A stretch of 64,000 nt of DNA from Tubiluchus corallicola (GCA_030141605.1 JAQGDQ010000216.1:162641-226640), one strand, 5' to 3'. Counted from the stretch's first letter, positions 9,690 through 19,114 are shown. Numbers and translations are program-made. The notes: generated by a model not told the origin, from the sequence alone.

Positions 9690-10745
9690 GTGAAAAAAAG
9701 CATTTTAATCACAGGAGGAGCCGGTTTTATTGGGTGTCATGTGGTGAGTCGGTTTGTCCCTTTGTACCCTGACTATAAAATTGTAAATCTTGACGCTCTT
9801 ACGTATGCTGGGAATCTTGAAAACTTGAAAGGAGTTGAGGGGGAGAGCAACTATATTTTCGCAAAAGGAGATGTTACAGATAGTGGCTTCATTGATACTC
9901 TTTTTGGGCAACATAAGTTTGATGCAGTGATTCATCTTGCTGCTGAGTCACATGTAGACAGGTCGATGATAGACCCGATGGCTTTTGTAATGACAAATAT
10001 CGTTGGTACTGTAACCCTGCTGAATGCAGCGCGTAAGCACTGGGGAGGTAGCTACGAAAATAAGGTGTTTTATCATGTCTCTACTGACGAGGTGTATGGT
10101 TCTTTAGGAGAGACGGGACTTTTTACCGAAAATACGGCATATGATCCCAAAAGCCCTTATTCCGCATCGAAAGCAAGCTCCGATCACCTGGTAAGGGCGT
10201 ACCATAACACTTACGGACTACCTATTGTAATATCAAATTGTTCAAATAATTATGGTCCTAATCAATTTCCTGAGAAACTTATCCCCCTTGTGATAAATAA
10301 TATGGTTAGCAATGTGGATATTCCTGTTTATGGAAATGGAGAGAATGTCAGGGACTGGTTGTATGTTAAAGATCACGCATCCGCAATAGACACAATTTTT
10401 CACAATGGGGTTATTGGTGAAACCTACAATATAGGGGGAGATAGTGAATGGACAAATATTGCACTTGTCAGAAAGTTGTGTGAGATTATGGATCGGAAAA
10501 TGGACAAGGAGGATGGAACATTTGCGAAGCTTATCACTTTTGTAAAAGATCGTGCGGGGCATGACCTTCGCTATGCTATCGATTCTTCTAAGCTGAAAGA
10601 TGAGCTTGGCTGGAAACCATCTTTAAGGTTTGAAGAGGGAATTGAGAAGACTGTAGATTGGTACCTCTCCAATCGGGAGTGGATGAGCAATGTTGTGTCG
10701 GGAGAGTATGTAAGATACTATGATCAGCAGTATAAAAAGCGATAA
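9690..10745 (+). CDS. rfbB: dTDP-glucose 4,6-dehydratase
   Basis: This 351-residue enzyme converts dTDP-glucose to dTDP-4-keto-6-deoxyglucose, the entry step to dTDP-L-rhamnose and other deoxysugars. The NAD motif GGAGFIGCH is at the N-terminus. HLAAESHVDRSM, STDEVYG, and YSASKASSDH (YxxxK) are all characteristic of the RfbB/RmlB subfamily. The start is GTG at 9690. The usual partners rfbA, rfbC and rfbD are not in this window, so it may act with distant genes. It ends before a probable bidirectional terminator at 10941-10980. Confidence 0.95.
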   Translation: MKKSILITGGAGFIGCHVVSRFVPLYPDYKIVNLDALTYAGNLENLKGVEGESNYIFAKGDVTDSGFIDTLFGQHKFDAVIHLAAESHVDRSMIDPMAFVMTNIVGTVTLLNAARKHWGGSYENKVFYHVSTDEVYGSLGETGLFTENTAYDPKSPYSASKASSDHLVRAYHNTYGLPIVISNCSNNYGPNQFPEKLIPLVINNMVSNVDIPVYGNGENVRDWLYVKDHASAIDTIFHNGVIGETYNIGGDSEWTNIALVRKLCEIMDRKMDKEDGTFAKLITFVKDRAGHDLRYAIDSSKLKDELGWKPSLRFEEGIEKTVDWYLSNREWMSNVVSGEYVRYYDQQYKKR

Positions 10746-10774
10746 CAACATATAACTTTTTTCTTGTCAGGAAA

Positions 10775-10865
10775 TCCTCTCAAAGCTTTCATTTACGTAA
10801 GGGAACTGGGTCTTATCATCGAACTTTCCTTAATCTGAGTAAAGCTTTTTGTTTTGCAAATGTAT
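10775..10865 (-). repeat. dispersed intergenic repeat, shortened copy 7
   Basis: This minus-oriented copy is internally shortened to about 90 bp. Read on the minus strand it runs from TTTGCAAAACAAAAAGC through CTCAGATTAAGGAAAG to AAATGAAAGCTTTGAGAGG. The middle block with the CGCAGCTTGCTG core is eroded. Confidence 0.55.
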
Positions 10866-10940
10866 AGTTTTGTGAAGGTGTAAGGATCTGGTTTTCATCT
10901 TATACCAAGGCCTGTTTTCATTTTATCTTTTACAGTCTAA

Positions 10941-10980
10941 AAAAGGAGAGAAGTTACCGTTAATACGGTAGTTCTTTTTT
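10941..10980. terminator. probable bidirectional terminator between rfbB and holB
   Basis: The hairpin TACCGT-TAAT-ACGGTA is preceded by AAAAAAGGAGAGAA and followed by TTCTTTTTT, so a U-tract is produced in both directions. It sits between the convergent genes rfbB (plus) and the delta' gene (minus). Confidence 0.7.
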
Positions 10981-11010
10981 ACTCACAGATTTTTTATCTG
11001 AATATTGCAT

Positions 11011-12135
11011 TTATAGGCGTATAAGCTTGGCTACTTTCAAAGCAATGTCGGTGAAAATTATTTTGGCATTTCCATTCATATAGATATCGCGATATGCCTG
11101 TTCAAAATTGTTAAAAAGGGCTAATACATTACGCTCATTGATGAATGGTGAAAATTTTTTGGAAAATAGGCGCTCCCGATTATCAAGATATACTAGGTCT
11201 GACTCTTTTAGGTTGAATAGGAAATTTTCCCGTAAGTACTTGCTACAATATTCAAGTAGGCTTTTCTGTCTTACTCTCCCAATAGAGGCAATTTCATCTC
11301 CCCATTTCACTAATCCCTCTATATCGCGAGAGTAGCCCATTCTCATCATAGATATAAATTTTTCATGGTTGTACTGCTTTGCTTCGTCTTTCCTCAATAT
11401 TTTCAAAGCGTATTGATAGTTCCCATGTGATAATTTTGCTACAGCTGAAGGATCATTACTACCTATTGCAGGGTGCGATGCGAGGGCAGCTTCAATTTCT
11501 GTATCGCTTATTCGTGGAACCATGACTTGCTGGCATCTTGAACGTATTGTTTTGATAACCTCTTCCTCTTTTTCGGATACCAATAAAAAAGCGGTGTTCT
11601 CAGAGGGCTCCTCGAGAGTTTTAAGTATTTTATTTGCACATCCCTGGTTCATAAATTCTGGCATCCAAATAATTACTACTTTAAATCTACCTTCAAATGC
11701 TTTTCTGCTCAATTTGTGGATAATATCTTTCCCCTCAAATACATAAATTACACCTTGCTTGTTATCATTGTCGATATATTTCATCCACTCTTCATATGAA
11801 GGGTAATTGTTTTCCAGAAAAAAGGAACGCCACTTGTCTATGTAATCGGTACTTTTTGGCTCTTTATATTTATCTGTTTTTATGACGGGATATATAAAGT
11901 GAAGGTCAGGATGGATCAATTTTTCATACTTCCGACATGAGCTACATTTACCACACGAATCATCTTCTTTTTTATCAAGACAGTTTATGTACTGTCCAAA
12001 AGCCAGTGATAGCGCAAGTTTACCGCTTCCTGTGGGGCCTGTCAGTATTTGTGCATGTGGAATTTTCTCCTCTTTGGCTTTTTTAATAAGCTGCCTTTTT
12101 ATATCATCTTGCCCTATTACCCTTTTAAACTGCAT
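11011..12135 (-). CDS. holB: DNA polymerase III subunit delta' (clamp-loader ATPase)
   Basis: This 374-residue AAA+ clamp-loader subunit belongs to the Bacteroidota delta' type. A Walker-A-like GPTGSGKL is near residues 29-36. A zinc-binding set of four cysteines follows (NCLDKK then SCGKCSSC). The ILKTLEEP helix and SRCQQV, with the SRC arginine-finger motif, are typical of DnaX/HolB proteins. Walker A ends in Lys-Leu rather than Lys-Thr/Ser, consistent with a non-hydrolysing delta' subunit. The gene is transcribed toward rfbB and looks monocistronic. Confidence 0.88.
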   Translation of the reverse strand: MQFKRVIGQDDIKRQLIKKAKEEKIPHAQILTGPTGSGKLALSLAFGQYINCLDKKEDDSCGKCSSCRKYEKLIHPDLHFIYPVIKTDKYKEPKSTDYIDKWRSFFLENNYPSYEEWMKYIDNDNKQGVIYVFEGKDIIHKLSRKAFEGRFKVVIIWMPEFMNQGCANKILKTLEEPSENTAFLLVSEKEEEVIKTIRSRCQQVMVPRISDTEIEAALASHPAIGSNDPSAVAKLSHGNYQYALKILRKDEAKQYNHEKFISMMRMGYSRDIEGLVKWGDEIASIGRVRQKSLLEYCSKYLRENFLFNLKESDLVYLDNRERLFSKKFSPFINERNVLALFNNFEQAYRDIYMNGNAKIIFTDIALKVAKLIRL

Positions 12136-12375
12136 ATATTTTGGTAATATTCTTATTATTTCAGGTATTCTTCAATATCTTTAAAAATTACTATGTCTGT
12201 TTTTAAGTCCGAGAAATAATGAGATTATGTTGCTTTACCTGCTAAGTTTTTACAGAGCTTGTAAAGATTGTCTCATTTGACCGGATAGATTCACACCGGA
12301 TTTTATCCAAGTGAATATAGAGTTGCGCAAATTACGGCCCAAGTTAACACTTTGCCAGGACTTTTTTGAAAATTA

Positions 12376-12470
12376 TGAGGCCCTTGTAAAATTTATCTTT
12401 TTATTAATCATTTTGTGCTAAGTGGAGTAAGGCAGCAGAAAAAAGAGGGGTGATTTTTTTGATTATTTTG
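12376..12470 (-). repeat. dispersed intergenic repeat, partly decayed copy 8
   Basis: The minus-oriented copy starts TGAGGCCCTTGTAAAATTT and continues ATCTTTTTATTAATCATTTTG, closely matching the family end. The distal half is decayed. It lies in the 497-bp gap 12136-12632, where I find no other convincing feature. Confidence 0.6.
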
Positions 12471-12632
12471 GGTAATTGGCATCTAAATGTGCAGTTTTAT
12501 ATAATTTTAATACTCCAAAGCGGTGTTTATTTGATTAATTTCACGAATAACACCCAGATAGTTGAAAAAGCTGTTGGCAGGATCTTTCACAACTTCCCCG
12601 CAGCATAAATAGAGTGAGCATAAACAGATAGG

Positions 12633-13373
12633 ATGACCATTGACAAAACTAATATTAGCATCTTCAATAACAGTGTTCGCATAGCTCTTTTTGCTTTCAT
12701 TATCTCCCTTTTTACCTTGACATCTTTTTCGCAAGATACACGTTATCGCTTTTCGTACCTTAACAATTTTAATCTGGATTCTAATTGGCGTATTACCTCA
12801 TCTGTCGACCTCTTTACGTCAACAATGTTAGGGAACTGGACAAAGGTAGAGCTACGCTCAGACGGGCACTATACACTGAGTCGTGATGTGGAGCTTCATG
12901 CGGCACTCAGGACAAATTACACATGGGCCGGAAGTTCTGGTAATCAGCTTGAGGTTAGGCCATATCAGGGAATTACCGTTACATGGCCAAGGATAGAGTG
13001 CATAGGTGTAAAAAATAGAGTTATAGCAGAGGAACGTTTTATTTGGAACCCTGATGACGATGATCACTGGAGTACAAGTGTCAGGCTAAGATATCGTATA
13101 AGCAGTAAAATACCGCTCGCTAATTTTTCTGGTACTGGTGGTGATTTATATTTGAGGCCAAGGCTGGAGCTTTTTGTCAACATGAAAGATCCTGAAACGG
13201 GTAGTCGAATTGCCAACAGTTATACAATGGGTGCGGGATACATCTTTTCACAAAGTCGCTCTGTGGAGTTCAGGTATGAACTTTACACTGTGAGAGATGC
13301 TTTAACTCCTTCGGGGGTAGTAAATTTTCACACTTTTTGGCTGCTATTTTCTCGCACTATATTTAAGAGTTAG
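12633..13373 (+). CDS. DUF2490-type outer-membrane beta-barrel protein
   Basis: This 246-residue protein has an N-terminal signal peptide (hydrophobic ALFAFIISLFTLTSF, probable cleavage before QDTRYR). The rest alternates polar and aromatic residues as in small outer-membrane barrels. It ends with a terminal phenylalanine-rich strand (FHTFWLLFSRTIFKS). The pattern of RYR, ELHAALRTNY, RVIAEERFIW and RLRYRI resembles DUF2490 proteins. The N-terminal 12 residues before the signal core are unusually polar, so the true start may lie further downstream. Function is unknown. Confidence 0.7.
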   Translation: MTIDKTNISIFNNSVRIALFAFIISLFTLTSFSQDTRYRFSYLNNFNLDSNWRITSSVDLFTSTMLGNWTKVELRSDGHYTLSRDVELHAALRTNYTWAGSSGNQLEVRPYQGITVTWPRIECIGVKNRVIAEERFIWNPDDDDHWSTSVRLRYRISSKIPLANFSGTGGDLYLRPRLELFVNMKDPETGSRIANSYTMGAGYIFSQSRSVEFRYELYTVRDALTPSGVVNFHTFWLLFSRTIFKS

Positions 13374-13495
13374 AATTGATCTGCCAAAGACTTTTAGTAT
13401 TGTGGTTGTAAAAGCGTACACCTTGCAAATACTTCACTGTTCAAGTGTATGGGGTCAGTGAAGGCTTATGGGTGAAGGCAAAAAGAACTATTTTT

Positions 13496-13503
13496 TATCT
13501 TTG
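13496..13503 (+). promoter_or_regulatory. Bacteroidota -7 box ahead of rlmD
   Basis: The sequence TATCTTTG matches the Bacteroidota -7 consensus TAnnTTTG exactly. It lies 28 bp before the TTG at 13531 and inside the longer possible reading frame that begins at 13468. I do not see a good TTTG -33 box. Confidence 0.5.
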
Positions 13504-13530
13504 CGGAAAGCATTAAAAAAGGAGTCTATT

Positions 13531-14940
13531 TTGGCAAGAAAGAAAAAGCAACTACCTTTTTATGAAAGGGCTGTAATATCTGATGTGGGGGCTGAGGGGA
13601 AGGCAATTTCAAAGGTGGATGGTGTAACTGTTTTTACTACGCATGTGGTGCCAGGCGATGTTGTTGATTTGCAGGTTGTGAAAAAGAGGAAGAGGTATCA
13701 GGAGGCTAGGGTTGTGAAAATTCATGAGTTTTCGGCTGATAGGGAAGAGGCTTTTTGCGAGCATTTTGGAGTGTGTGGAGGGTGCAAGTGGCAGTACCTT
13801 AGATATGATAATCAGTTATATTATAAACAAAAGCAGGTGTCCAATCAGTTGTTGAGAATTGGTAAGATTGATATTCCGGAATTAATGCCAATAATAGGTT
13901 CTAAAGACAGGATTTTTTATCGAAATAAACTGGAGTTTTCTTTTTCCAATAAACGTTGGCTTACTTTTGAAGAGATTGAGTCGGGGCAAGATTATGGTAA
14001 TATGAATTCGCTTGGGTTCCACGTTCCTGGTAGGTTTGACAAGATAATAGATATTAAAAAGTGCTGGTTGCAGCCGGATCCATCTAACGAAATAAGAAAC
14101 ACGATCAGGGAGTTTACCTTGCAAAACGGGTTGGATTTTTTTGATTTTAGGATGCAGGAGGGATTCCTTCGTAATGTGATAATCCGTACAACGTTAACAG
14201 GAGAGGTAATGGTTATCCTCTCATTTTTTGAAGAGCAAAAGGATAATCGTGAAGCATTGCTTAACCATTTGTCTCAAAGATTTCCTGAAATAACATCGTT
14301 GCAGTATGTGATAAATTATAAAGCAAATGATACAATAGCCGATCTTGAAACGGTTGTGTATAAAGGCGCAAGCTATATTACCGAAGAGATAGAAGGGTTG
14401 AAATTCAGGATTGGCCCTAAGTCTTTTTTTCAGACAAATACAACACAGACCATTAATCTTTACAGGCTTATACGTGATTTTGCGGAGTTGACAGGGGAAG
14501 AGGTGGTTTATGACCTGTACACGGGAACGGGAACGATAGCGAACTTTGTGGCAGGTCGGGCAAGAAGAGTGGTTGGAATAGAGTATGTGCCTGATGCTGT
14601 TGAGGATGCTAAAATTAACTCTGCCAATAATGGTATTAGTAATACTACTTTCTATGCAGGAGATATGAAAGATATTTTATCTGACGATTTTATTGCCGGC
14701 CACGGGCATCCGGATGTGATAATTACTGATCCTCCACGCGCAGGTATGCATAGTAATGTGATAAAGGCCATAGTGAAAGCGGCTCCGCAACGAGTTGTAT
14801 ACATTAGCTGTAATCCGGCCACTCAGGCGCGTGACCTTGGTTTGATGAACGAACAGTACAGAGTTGATCGTGTGCAACCTGTAGATATGTTCCCCCACAC
14901 ACATCATGTAGAGAATGTGGTGCTACTTACAAAAAGATAG
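13531..14940 (+). CDS. rlmD: 23S rRNA (uracil-C5)-methyltransferase RlmD/RumA family
   Basis: This SAM-dependent enzyme makes 5-methyluridine in 23S rRNA. The first part is a TRAM domain. It is followed by the iron-sulfur motif CEHFGVCGGC and, later, the methyltransferase core: YDLYTGTGT, ITDPPRAGMH and the catalytic cysteine in YISCNPATQ. The frame is open from an ATG at 13468. I prefer TTG at 13531, giving 469 residues, because the protein then begins ARKKKQLP as homologues do and because a -7 box lies at 13496-13503. An AAAAAAGGAG ribosome-binding site precedes the TTG. Confidence 0.93.
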   Translation: MARKKKQLPFYERAVISDVGAEGKAISKVDGVTVFTTHVVPGDVVDLQVVKKRKRYQEARVVKIHEFSADREEAFCEHFGVCGGCKWQYLRYDNQLYYKQKQVSNQLLRIGKIDIPELMPIIGSKDRIFYRNKLEFSFSNKRWLTFEEIESGQDYGNMNSLGFHVPGRFDKIIDIKKCWLQPDPSNEIRNTIREFTLQNGLDFFDFRMQEGFLRNVIIRTTLTGEVMVILSFFEEQKDNREALLNHLSQRFPEITSLQYVINYKANDTIADLETVVYKGASYITEEIEGLKFRIGPKSFFQTNTTQTINLYRLIRDFAELTGEEVVYDLYTGTGTIANFVAGRARRVVGIEYVPDAVEDAKINSANNGISNTTFYAGDMKDILSDDFIAGHGHPDVIITDPPRAGMHSNVIKAIVKAAPQRVVYISCNPATQARDLGLMNEQYRVDRVQPVDMFPHTHHVENVVLLTKR

Positions 14941-15110
14941 TTTTTTAAGGTAGTTAGTTACATTTACAATTTAGCGTACAAAAAATACTGATACATATTT
15001 CTAATATCAATATTTTTGAATAATTTTAACAAAAATGTCGCTCTTACTACTGAGTGGCGTAGTTTGTTAGTTGTTAGTGGTAAAAAAATAGATTATATAG
15101 CGTAAGTACT

Positions 15111-16031
15111 ATGGACAAAGTATTAGTTGCAACGGAAAAACCGTTTACAGCAAGTGTAGTTGAGAAGATCAGAATAATTTTTGAGAATGCGGGTTTTGAA
15201 TTGGTGCTTTTAGAAAAATATTCAGACAGTATGGCGCTTATTGACGCAGTGAAGGATGTTGTGGCTCTGATTGTACGAAGCGATAAGTGTAACAGGAGTG
15301 TACTGGAAGCTGCTTCCAGATTGAAAGTTGTGGTAAGGGCAGGTTCCGGATACGATAACGTTGATTTGCAGGCTGCGACAGAGATGGGGATATCTGTTAT
15401 GAATACTCCCGGACAAAACTCCAATGCGGTTGCTGAACTGACAATGGGCATGTTGCTTTATTTTGCTCGTAGCCGTTTTGGTGGAAGTGCGGGGTTTGAG
15501 TTGAGAGGTAAGAGTCTCGGGATACATGGGTATGGAAACATCGGAAAAAACATTGCCCGCATAGCGAAAGGGTTTGATATGACGGTAACGGGGTTTAGCC
15601 GTTCTCTAACTCATGAAAAGGCTGCTAAAGATGGAATAGCCTCCGCTGTTGATTTAAGCGAGCTATATAAAAAAAATAGCGTTATATCGTTAAGCCTTCC
15701 CCGAAATGAAAAAACGGAAAATAGTGTTGACTATGAGTTAATGTCTTCAATGCCACCCAATTCAGTGCTTGTAAATAATGCCAGAAAAGAGATTGTTGAT
15801 GAGAGCGCACTGAGAAAGGTGCTGAGTGAGAGAGACGATTTTGCATACCTGGCAGATGCAGCTTCTTCCAATCGCGATGAGTTGGAGTCTCTTTTCCCTG
15901 AAAGAGTACTGTTTACACCGAAGAAGATAGGAGCACAGACAGCAGAGGCTAATGAGAATGCTGGTAGAGCAGCGGCGGAGCAGGTTATTAATTACCTGCT
16001 GAAGGGGGATGTTACATTTCAGGTAAATTAA
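15111..16031 (+). CDS. serA: D-3-phosphoglycerate dehydrogenase, lysine type
   Basis: This 306-residue NAD-dependent 2-hydroxyacid dehydrogenase probably makes 3-phosphohydroxypyruvate for serine synthesis. It is the short form without an ACT domain. The substrate site RAGSGYDNVD and the NAD-binding GIHGYGNIGKNIA are present. The position usually held by the catalytic histidine is Lys272 in TPKKIGAQTAEAN, as known for the type IIIK enzymes of Bacteroidota and Entamoeba. The usual partner serC is not adjacent, while the DUF1015 gene that commonly accompanies serA follows 136 bp downstream. Confidence 0.88.
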   Translation: MDKVLVATEKPFTASVVEKIRIIFENAGFELVLLEKYSDSMALIDAVKDVVALIVRSDKCNRSVLEAASRLKVVVRAGSGYDNVDLQAATEMGISVMNTPGQNSNAVAELTMGMLLYFARSRFGGSAGFELRGKSLGIHGYGNIGKNIARIAKGFDMTVTGFSRSLTHEKAAKDGIASAVDLSELYKKNSVISLSLPRNEKTENSVDYELMSSMPPNSVLVNNARKEIVDESALRKVLSERDDFAYLADAASSNRDELESLFPERVLFTPKKIGAQTAEANENAGRAAAEQVINYLLKGDVTFQVN

Positions 16032-16167
16032 AGGCCTGTATGCTTGTAAGGTAGTTGTATATTTATGGGTAGAACTTAACTTTATATTATTTTGATAATT
16101 GTACATGCTTTTAAAGGAGCTGTAATTTTTTACACATATAATCATATAAAAATATATTTATAGCGCT

Positions 16168-17418
16168 ATGGTAGTATTGAAACCATTCAAGGGAGTTCGC
16201 CCCACAGATGGGCTAGTCCAGAAAGTAGCTTCACCTCCCTATGATGTCTTAAGTTCGGAAGAGGCGCGGGAGAAAGTTAAAGGGAATCCTTACTCTCTCT
16301 TACGTATTATCAAGCCAGAGGTAGATTTTCCATCTGGCACTGATGAGCACTCAAAACAGGTTTATGAGAAGGCTGTTGAAAACTACAGGATGTTTAAAGA
16401 TAATGGGTGGATTGTCAAAGAGGAGAGAGAGTGTTTTTACATCTATGCGCAAACGATGGATGGGAGAACGCAGTATGGTATTGTAGGTTGCGCAGGCGTG
16501 GACGATTATCTTAATGACAGGATTAAAAAACATGAATTGACGCGGAATGATAAAGAGGCGGATAGGATGAAACATGTTCGCAATACGAATGCTAATATAG
16601 AACCTGTTTTTTTATCCTACTCGGCGGTGAAGGAGCTGGATGAGCTAGTAAGCAGTGTGGTTTCAGGTAATAAGCCTGTTTACGATTTTGTAGCTGATGA
16701 TGGCTTTGGACATAAGTTTTGGGTGGTTGATGATGATACTATGATAGGGGAGATATCGAAGTTATTTAATAAAATACCACACATATATGTTGCCGATGGT
16801 CATCATCGAACTGCAGCCGCCGCATTGGTTGGGGAAGAGAGAAGAAGTGGCAATGACAGACATACCGGAGATGAACGGTATAATTTTTTCCTTGCGGTGC
16901 TTTTCCCCGATAATCAGTTACAGATCATAGATTATAATAGGGTGGTCAAGGATCTTAATGGAATGTCAGAGCAGGCATTTTTGACTAAGCTTAAAGAGAA
17001 CTTCCTGATAGAAAAAACGAGTAAGGAAGCATGTAAACCGGATAGTTTACATACGTTTGGAATGTATCTGGGGGGTAACTGGTATAAGCTTGTTGTAAAA
17101 AGTGGAAGATATAACGATGATGATCCTATAGGCTCACTTGATGTAACAATTCTTTCTAATCTTATTTTAGATAAGCTTCTGGGAATTAGAAATCTTCGTA
17201 CGGATAAAAGAGTTGATTTTATTGGTGGTATTCGCGGCTTGGGTGAGCTGGAGAGGAGGGTAGACTCCGGAGATATGAAGGTTGCATTTGCTCTATACCC
17301 TACTTCGATGAAACAGCTTACCGATATTGCTGATTCTGGTAGTATTATGCCTCCAAAGACAACATGGTTTGAGCCTAAGTTGCGCTCAGGGCTGATTATA
17401 CACGAGCTGTCTGATTAA
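16168..17418 (+). CDS. DUF1015 family protein
   Basis: This 416-residue cytoplasmic protein belongs to DUF1015, which is widespread and often located beside serine-biosynthesis genes in this phylum. It shows the family landmarks: N-terminal KPFKGVRP and ASPPYDVLSSEEAR, HELTRNDKEADR near residue 125, and YVADGHHRTAAA near residue 210, which resembles a phosphate- or metal-binding motif. Biochemical function is not established. The context with the serA-like gene suggests a role in serine or phosphoserine metabolism, by inference only. Confidence 0.88.
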   Translation: MVVLKPFKGVRPTDGLVQKVASPPYDVLSSEEAREKVKGNPYSLLRIIKPEVDFPSGTDEHSKQVYEKAVENYRMFKDNGWIVKEERECFYIYAQTMDGRTQYGIVGCAGVDDYLNDRIKKHELTRNDKEADRMKHVRNTNANIEPVFLSYSAVKELDELVSSVVSGNKPVYDFVADDGFGHKFWVVDDDTMIGEISKLFNKIPHIYVADGHHRTAAAALVGEERRSGNDRHTGDERYNFFLAVLFPDNQLQIIDYNRVVKDLNGMSEQAFLTKLKENFLIEKTSKEACKPDSLHTFGMYLGGNWYKLVVKSGRYNDDDPIGSLDVTILSNLILDKLLGIRNLRTDKRVDFIGGIRGLGELERRVDSGDMKVAFALYPTSMKQLTDIADSGSIMPPKTTWFEPKLRSGLIIHELSD

Positions 17419-17483
17419 TGAAGTTTTGAGTAAGCTGGATTTTGCTTATGTCCGTGCTGCTATTATTGAGCCCACCTCTTTTT

Positions 17484-18143
17484 TTAGTTAACCTTAAACA
17501 GGTATGCTAATGTTACTTTTGCTATTTGGCTTCGTGAGGCGCTATAGCGGTATACACTATCATCGAATGTGTTGGGTAGGCTAATGGAACCACGCATTTC
17601 AAAAACGATAATACTATTATTTTTGAGATGTGCTTCAGCACCAAGTCCTGCTGTAAATTGAATATCGGTTTTTGCATCAACAGGCTCTCCGTAATACTCT
17701 TTTACCCACTCTTCATCGGGAGTTTCTGTAGTGTATGTAAAGGTTTCATTTTCAGATAGCAGAAATGAGATAGAGGGGCCAATATTGAAGAAGCATTGAA
17801 AAGTTTTTTTCCCAAGAAAGCTTATGTAGGTCATCATGGGCAGTTCCAAATAATTAAGTATTCTGGAGTAAGCAACATCAGGTGCTTCAAAACTTTCTTT
17901 CCAGCCTCGTCGTTCGTAATTTGCCTCTATCTGAATACCTATACGTGGTTCTGAAATCATTCTAAAAACAGCCCCTCCTCCGTAGCCTATGTAAGTAGAT
18001 TGATCTACGTTGGGGTAAAAGCGCATTTTTGAGAACATGCTGATCCCTTTTGCGCCGATATAAATATTTTTTTCAAACCCATCCTGAGCAAGAGCAGTGC
18101 TTGCTATTGTTACGAGGATAAGAAAAAGCTTAATCTTTCTCAT
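17484..18143 (-). CDS. PorT-like outer-membrane beta-barrel protein
   Basis: This small barrel protein has about 219 residues from the start I prefer. The frame is open to 18182, but the ATG at 18143 places the signal peptide at the very N-terminus (MRKIKLFLILVTIASTALA, then QDGFEK). The mature part has alternating strands (IQIEANYERRGW, FNIGPSISFLL, VTLAYLF) typical of the outer membrane beta-barrel/PorT family. A specific function cannot be assigned. It converges with the DUF1015 gene. Confidence 0.75.
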   Translation of the reverse strand: MRKIKLFLILVTIASTALAQDGFEKNIYIGAKGISMFSKMRFYPNVDQSTYIGYGGGAVFRMISEPRIGIQIEANYERRGWKESFEAPDVAYSRILNYLELPMMTYISFLGKKTFQCFFNIGPSISFLLSENETFTYTTETPDEEWVKEYYGEPVDAKTDIQFTAGLGAEAHLKNNSIIVFEMRGSISLPNTFDDSVYRYSASRSQIAKVTLAYLFKVN

Positions 18144-18253
18144 TTTATTTTGAGATATAAATTTAAACCCATTGGTTGACATGAGTGAAAAGTAATTTTT
18201 TTGCTGTGCAGCAAAGTTACCAAAAAAATGAGATGAGCACTGTGCTGGCAGGT

Positions 18254-18364
18254 TGAGACTTTTATAAGATTTACTTTTCTATTACCTTCTTCATATACCT
18301 ATAAACTTAATTTTAATTGTCAAATGTGATTTGCCATAAGTAGCTTTTCTTCGGCAAAGGTCTT
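18254..18364 (-). repeat. dispersed intergenic repeat, diverged copy 9
   Basis: A diverged minus-oriented copy. Its ends fit the family (TTGAGACTTTTATAAGATTTACTTTTCTATT at the left, GGCAAAGGTCTT at the right), but the middle is eroded. Confidence 0.45.
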
Positions 18365-18424
18365 AAATAATAGTAATTTGCCAGGGGTTTAAGCAAAAAA
18401 AAGACTATCATCGGCCTTTTTCTT

Positions 18425-18432
18425 TAAATTTG
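18425..18432 (+). promoter_or_regulatory. candidate -7 box ahead of the YggS-family gene
   Basis: TAAATTTG matches the TAnnTTTG consensus and lies 13 bp before the ATG at 18446, implying a very short leader. No clear TTTG is present at the -33 spacing, so this is tentative. Confidence 0.35.
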
Positions 18433-18445
18433 AGCAAATTTTTAT

Positions 18446-19114
18446 ATGACTATTGCCAATAATATAGCGAGAGTGTTGCGTTCTGTTCCAAGGCGAATAA
18501 CTTTGGTGGCAGTTTCAAAGAGGCAGCCCGTTGCTTCTATTCTTCAGGCTTATGAAGCTGGGCACAGGATTTTTGGGGAGAACAAAGTTCAGGAGCTGGT
18601 GAGTAAGCGAGAGGGGTTGCCTGATGATATCTCGTGGCATTTTGTAGGGCACTTACAGTCGAACAAGGTAAAGTATATTGCTCCATTTATTAGTCTTATT
18701 CACTCAGTAGACAGCCTTAAGTTACTGAAGGTGATAAATAGAGAGGGTAAGAAAAATGGGAGGCAGATACCTTGTTTGCTACAGTTTCATGTAGCTGAGG
18801 AAGAGAATAAGTTTGGGATGTCTATCAAGGAAGCTGAGGATATGTTATCTTCTTGCGAGTATAAAAGGATGCAAAATGTATTGATTGCTGGTGTGATGGG
18901 GATGTCTACACATACGGATAAGCTGGAGCAGATACAGCATGAGTTTGCAGTTTTGAAAGGCTATTATGACTACCTGAAAGCAATTTTTTTTGCAAACGAT
19001 AATGTTTTTGCAGAGGTGTCGATGGGTATGTCGGGAGACTATTCTGTTGCACTTGAAGAGGGTAGCACCATGATACGACTTGGAAGTGTAATTTTTGGGA
19101 GCAGGAGTTACTAG
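18446..19114 (+). CDS. YggS/PROSC family PLP homeostasis protein
   Basis: This 222-residue PLP-binding protein, of the alanine-racemase N-terminal fold without the second domain, buffers pyridoxal phosphate in the cytoplasm. The PLP lysine lies in VAVSKRQP near residue 25. FGENKVQEL, WHFVGHLQSNK, GMSTHTD and SMGMSGDYSVALEEGSTMIRLGS are all signature segments of the family. Length is standard. The gene stands alone, with a -7 box just upstream. Confidence 0.93.
   Translation: MTIANNIARVLRSVPRRITLVAVSKRQPVASILQAYEAGHRIFGENKVQELVSKREGLPDDISWHFVGHLQSNKVKYIAPFISLIHSVDSLKLLKVINREGKKNGRQIPCLLQFHVAEEENKFGMSIKEAEDMLSSCEYKRMQNVLIAGVMGMSTHTDKLEQIQHEFAVLKGYYDYLKAIFFANDNVFAEVSMGMSGDYSVALEEGSTMIRLGSVIFGSRSY

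Noticed and set aside
12507-12734. Minus-strand frame of 75 codons ahead of the DUF2490 gene
   Set aside because: The last 40 codons look protein-like (CGEVVKDPANSFFNYLG), but the frame overlaps the DUF2490 signal peptide and has no ribosome-binding site. I could not tell a relic from chance.
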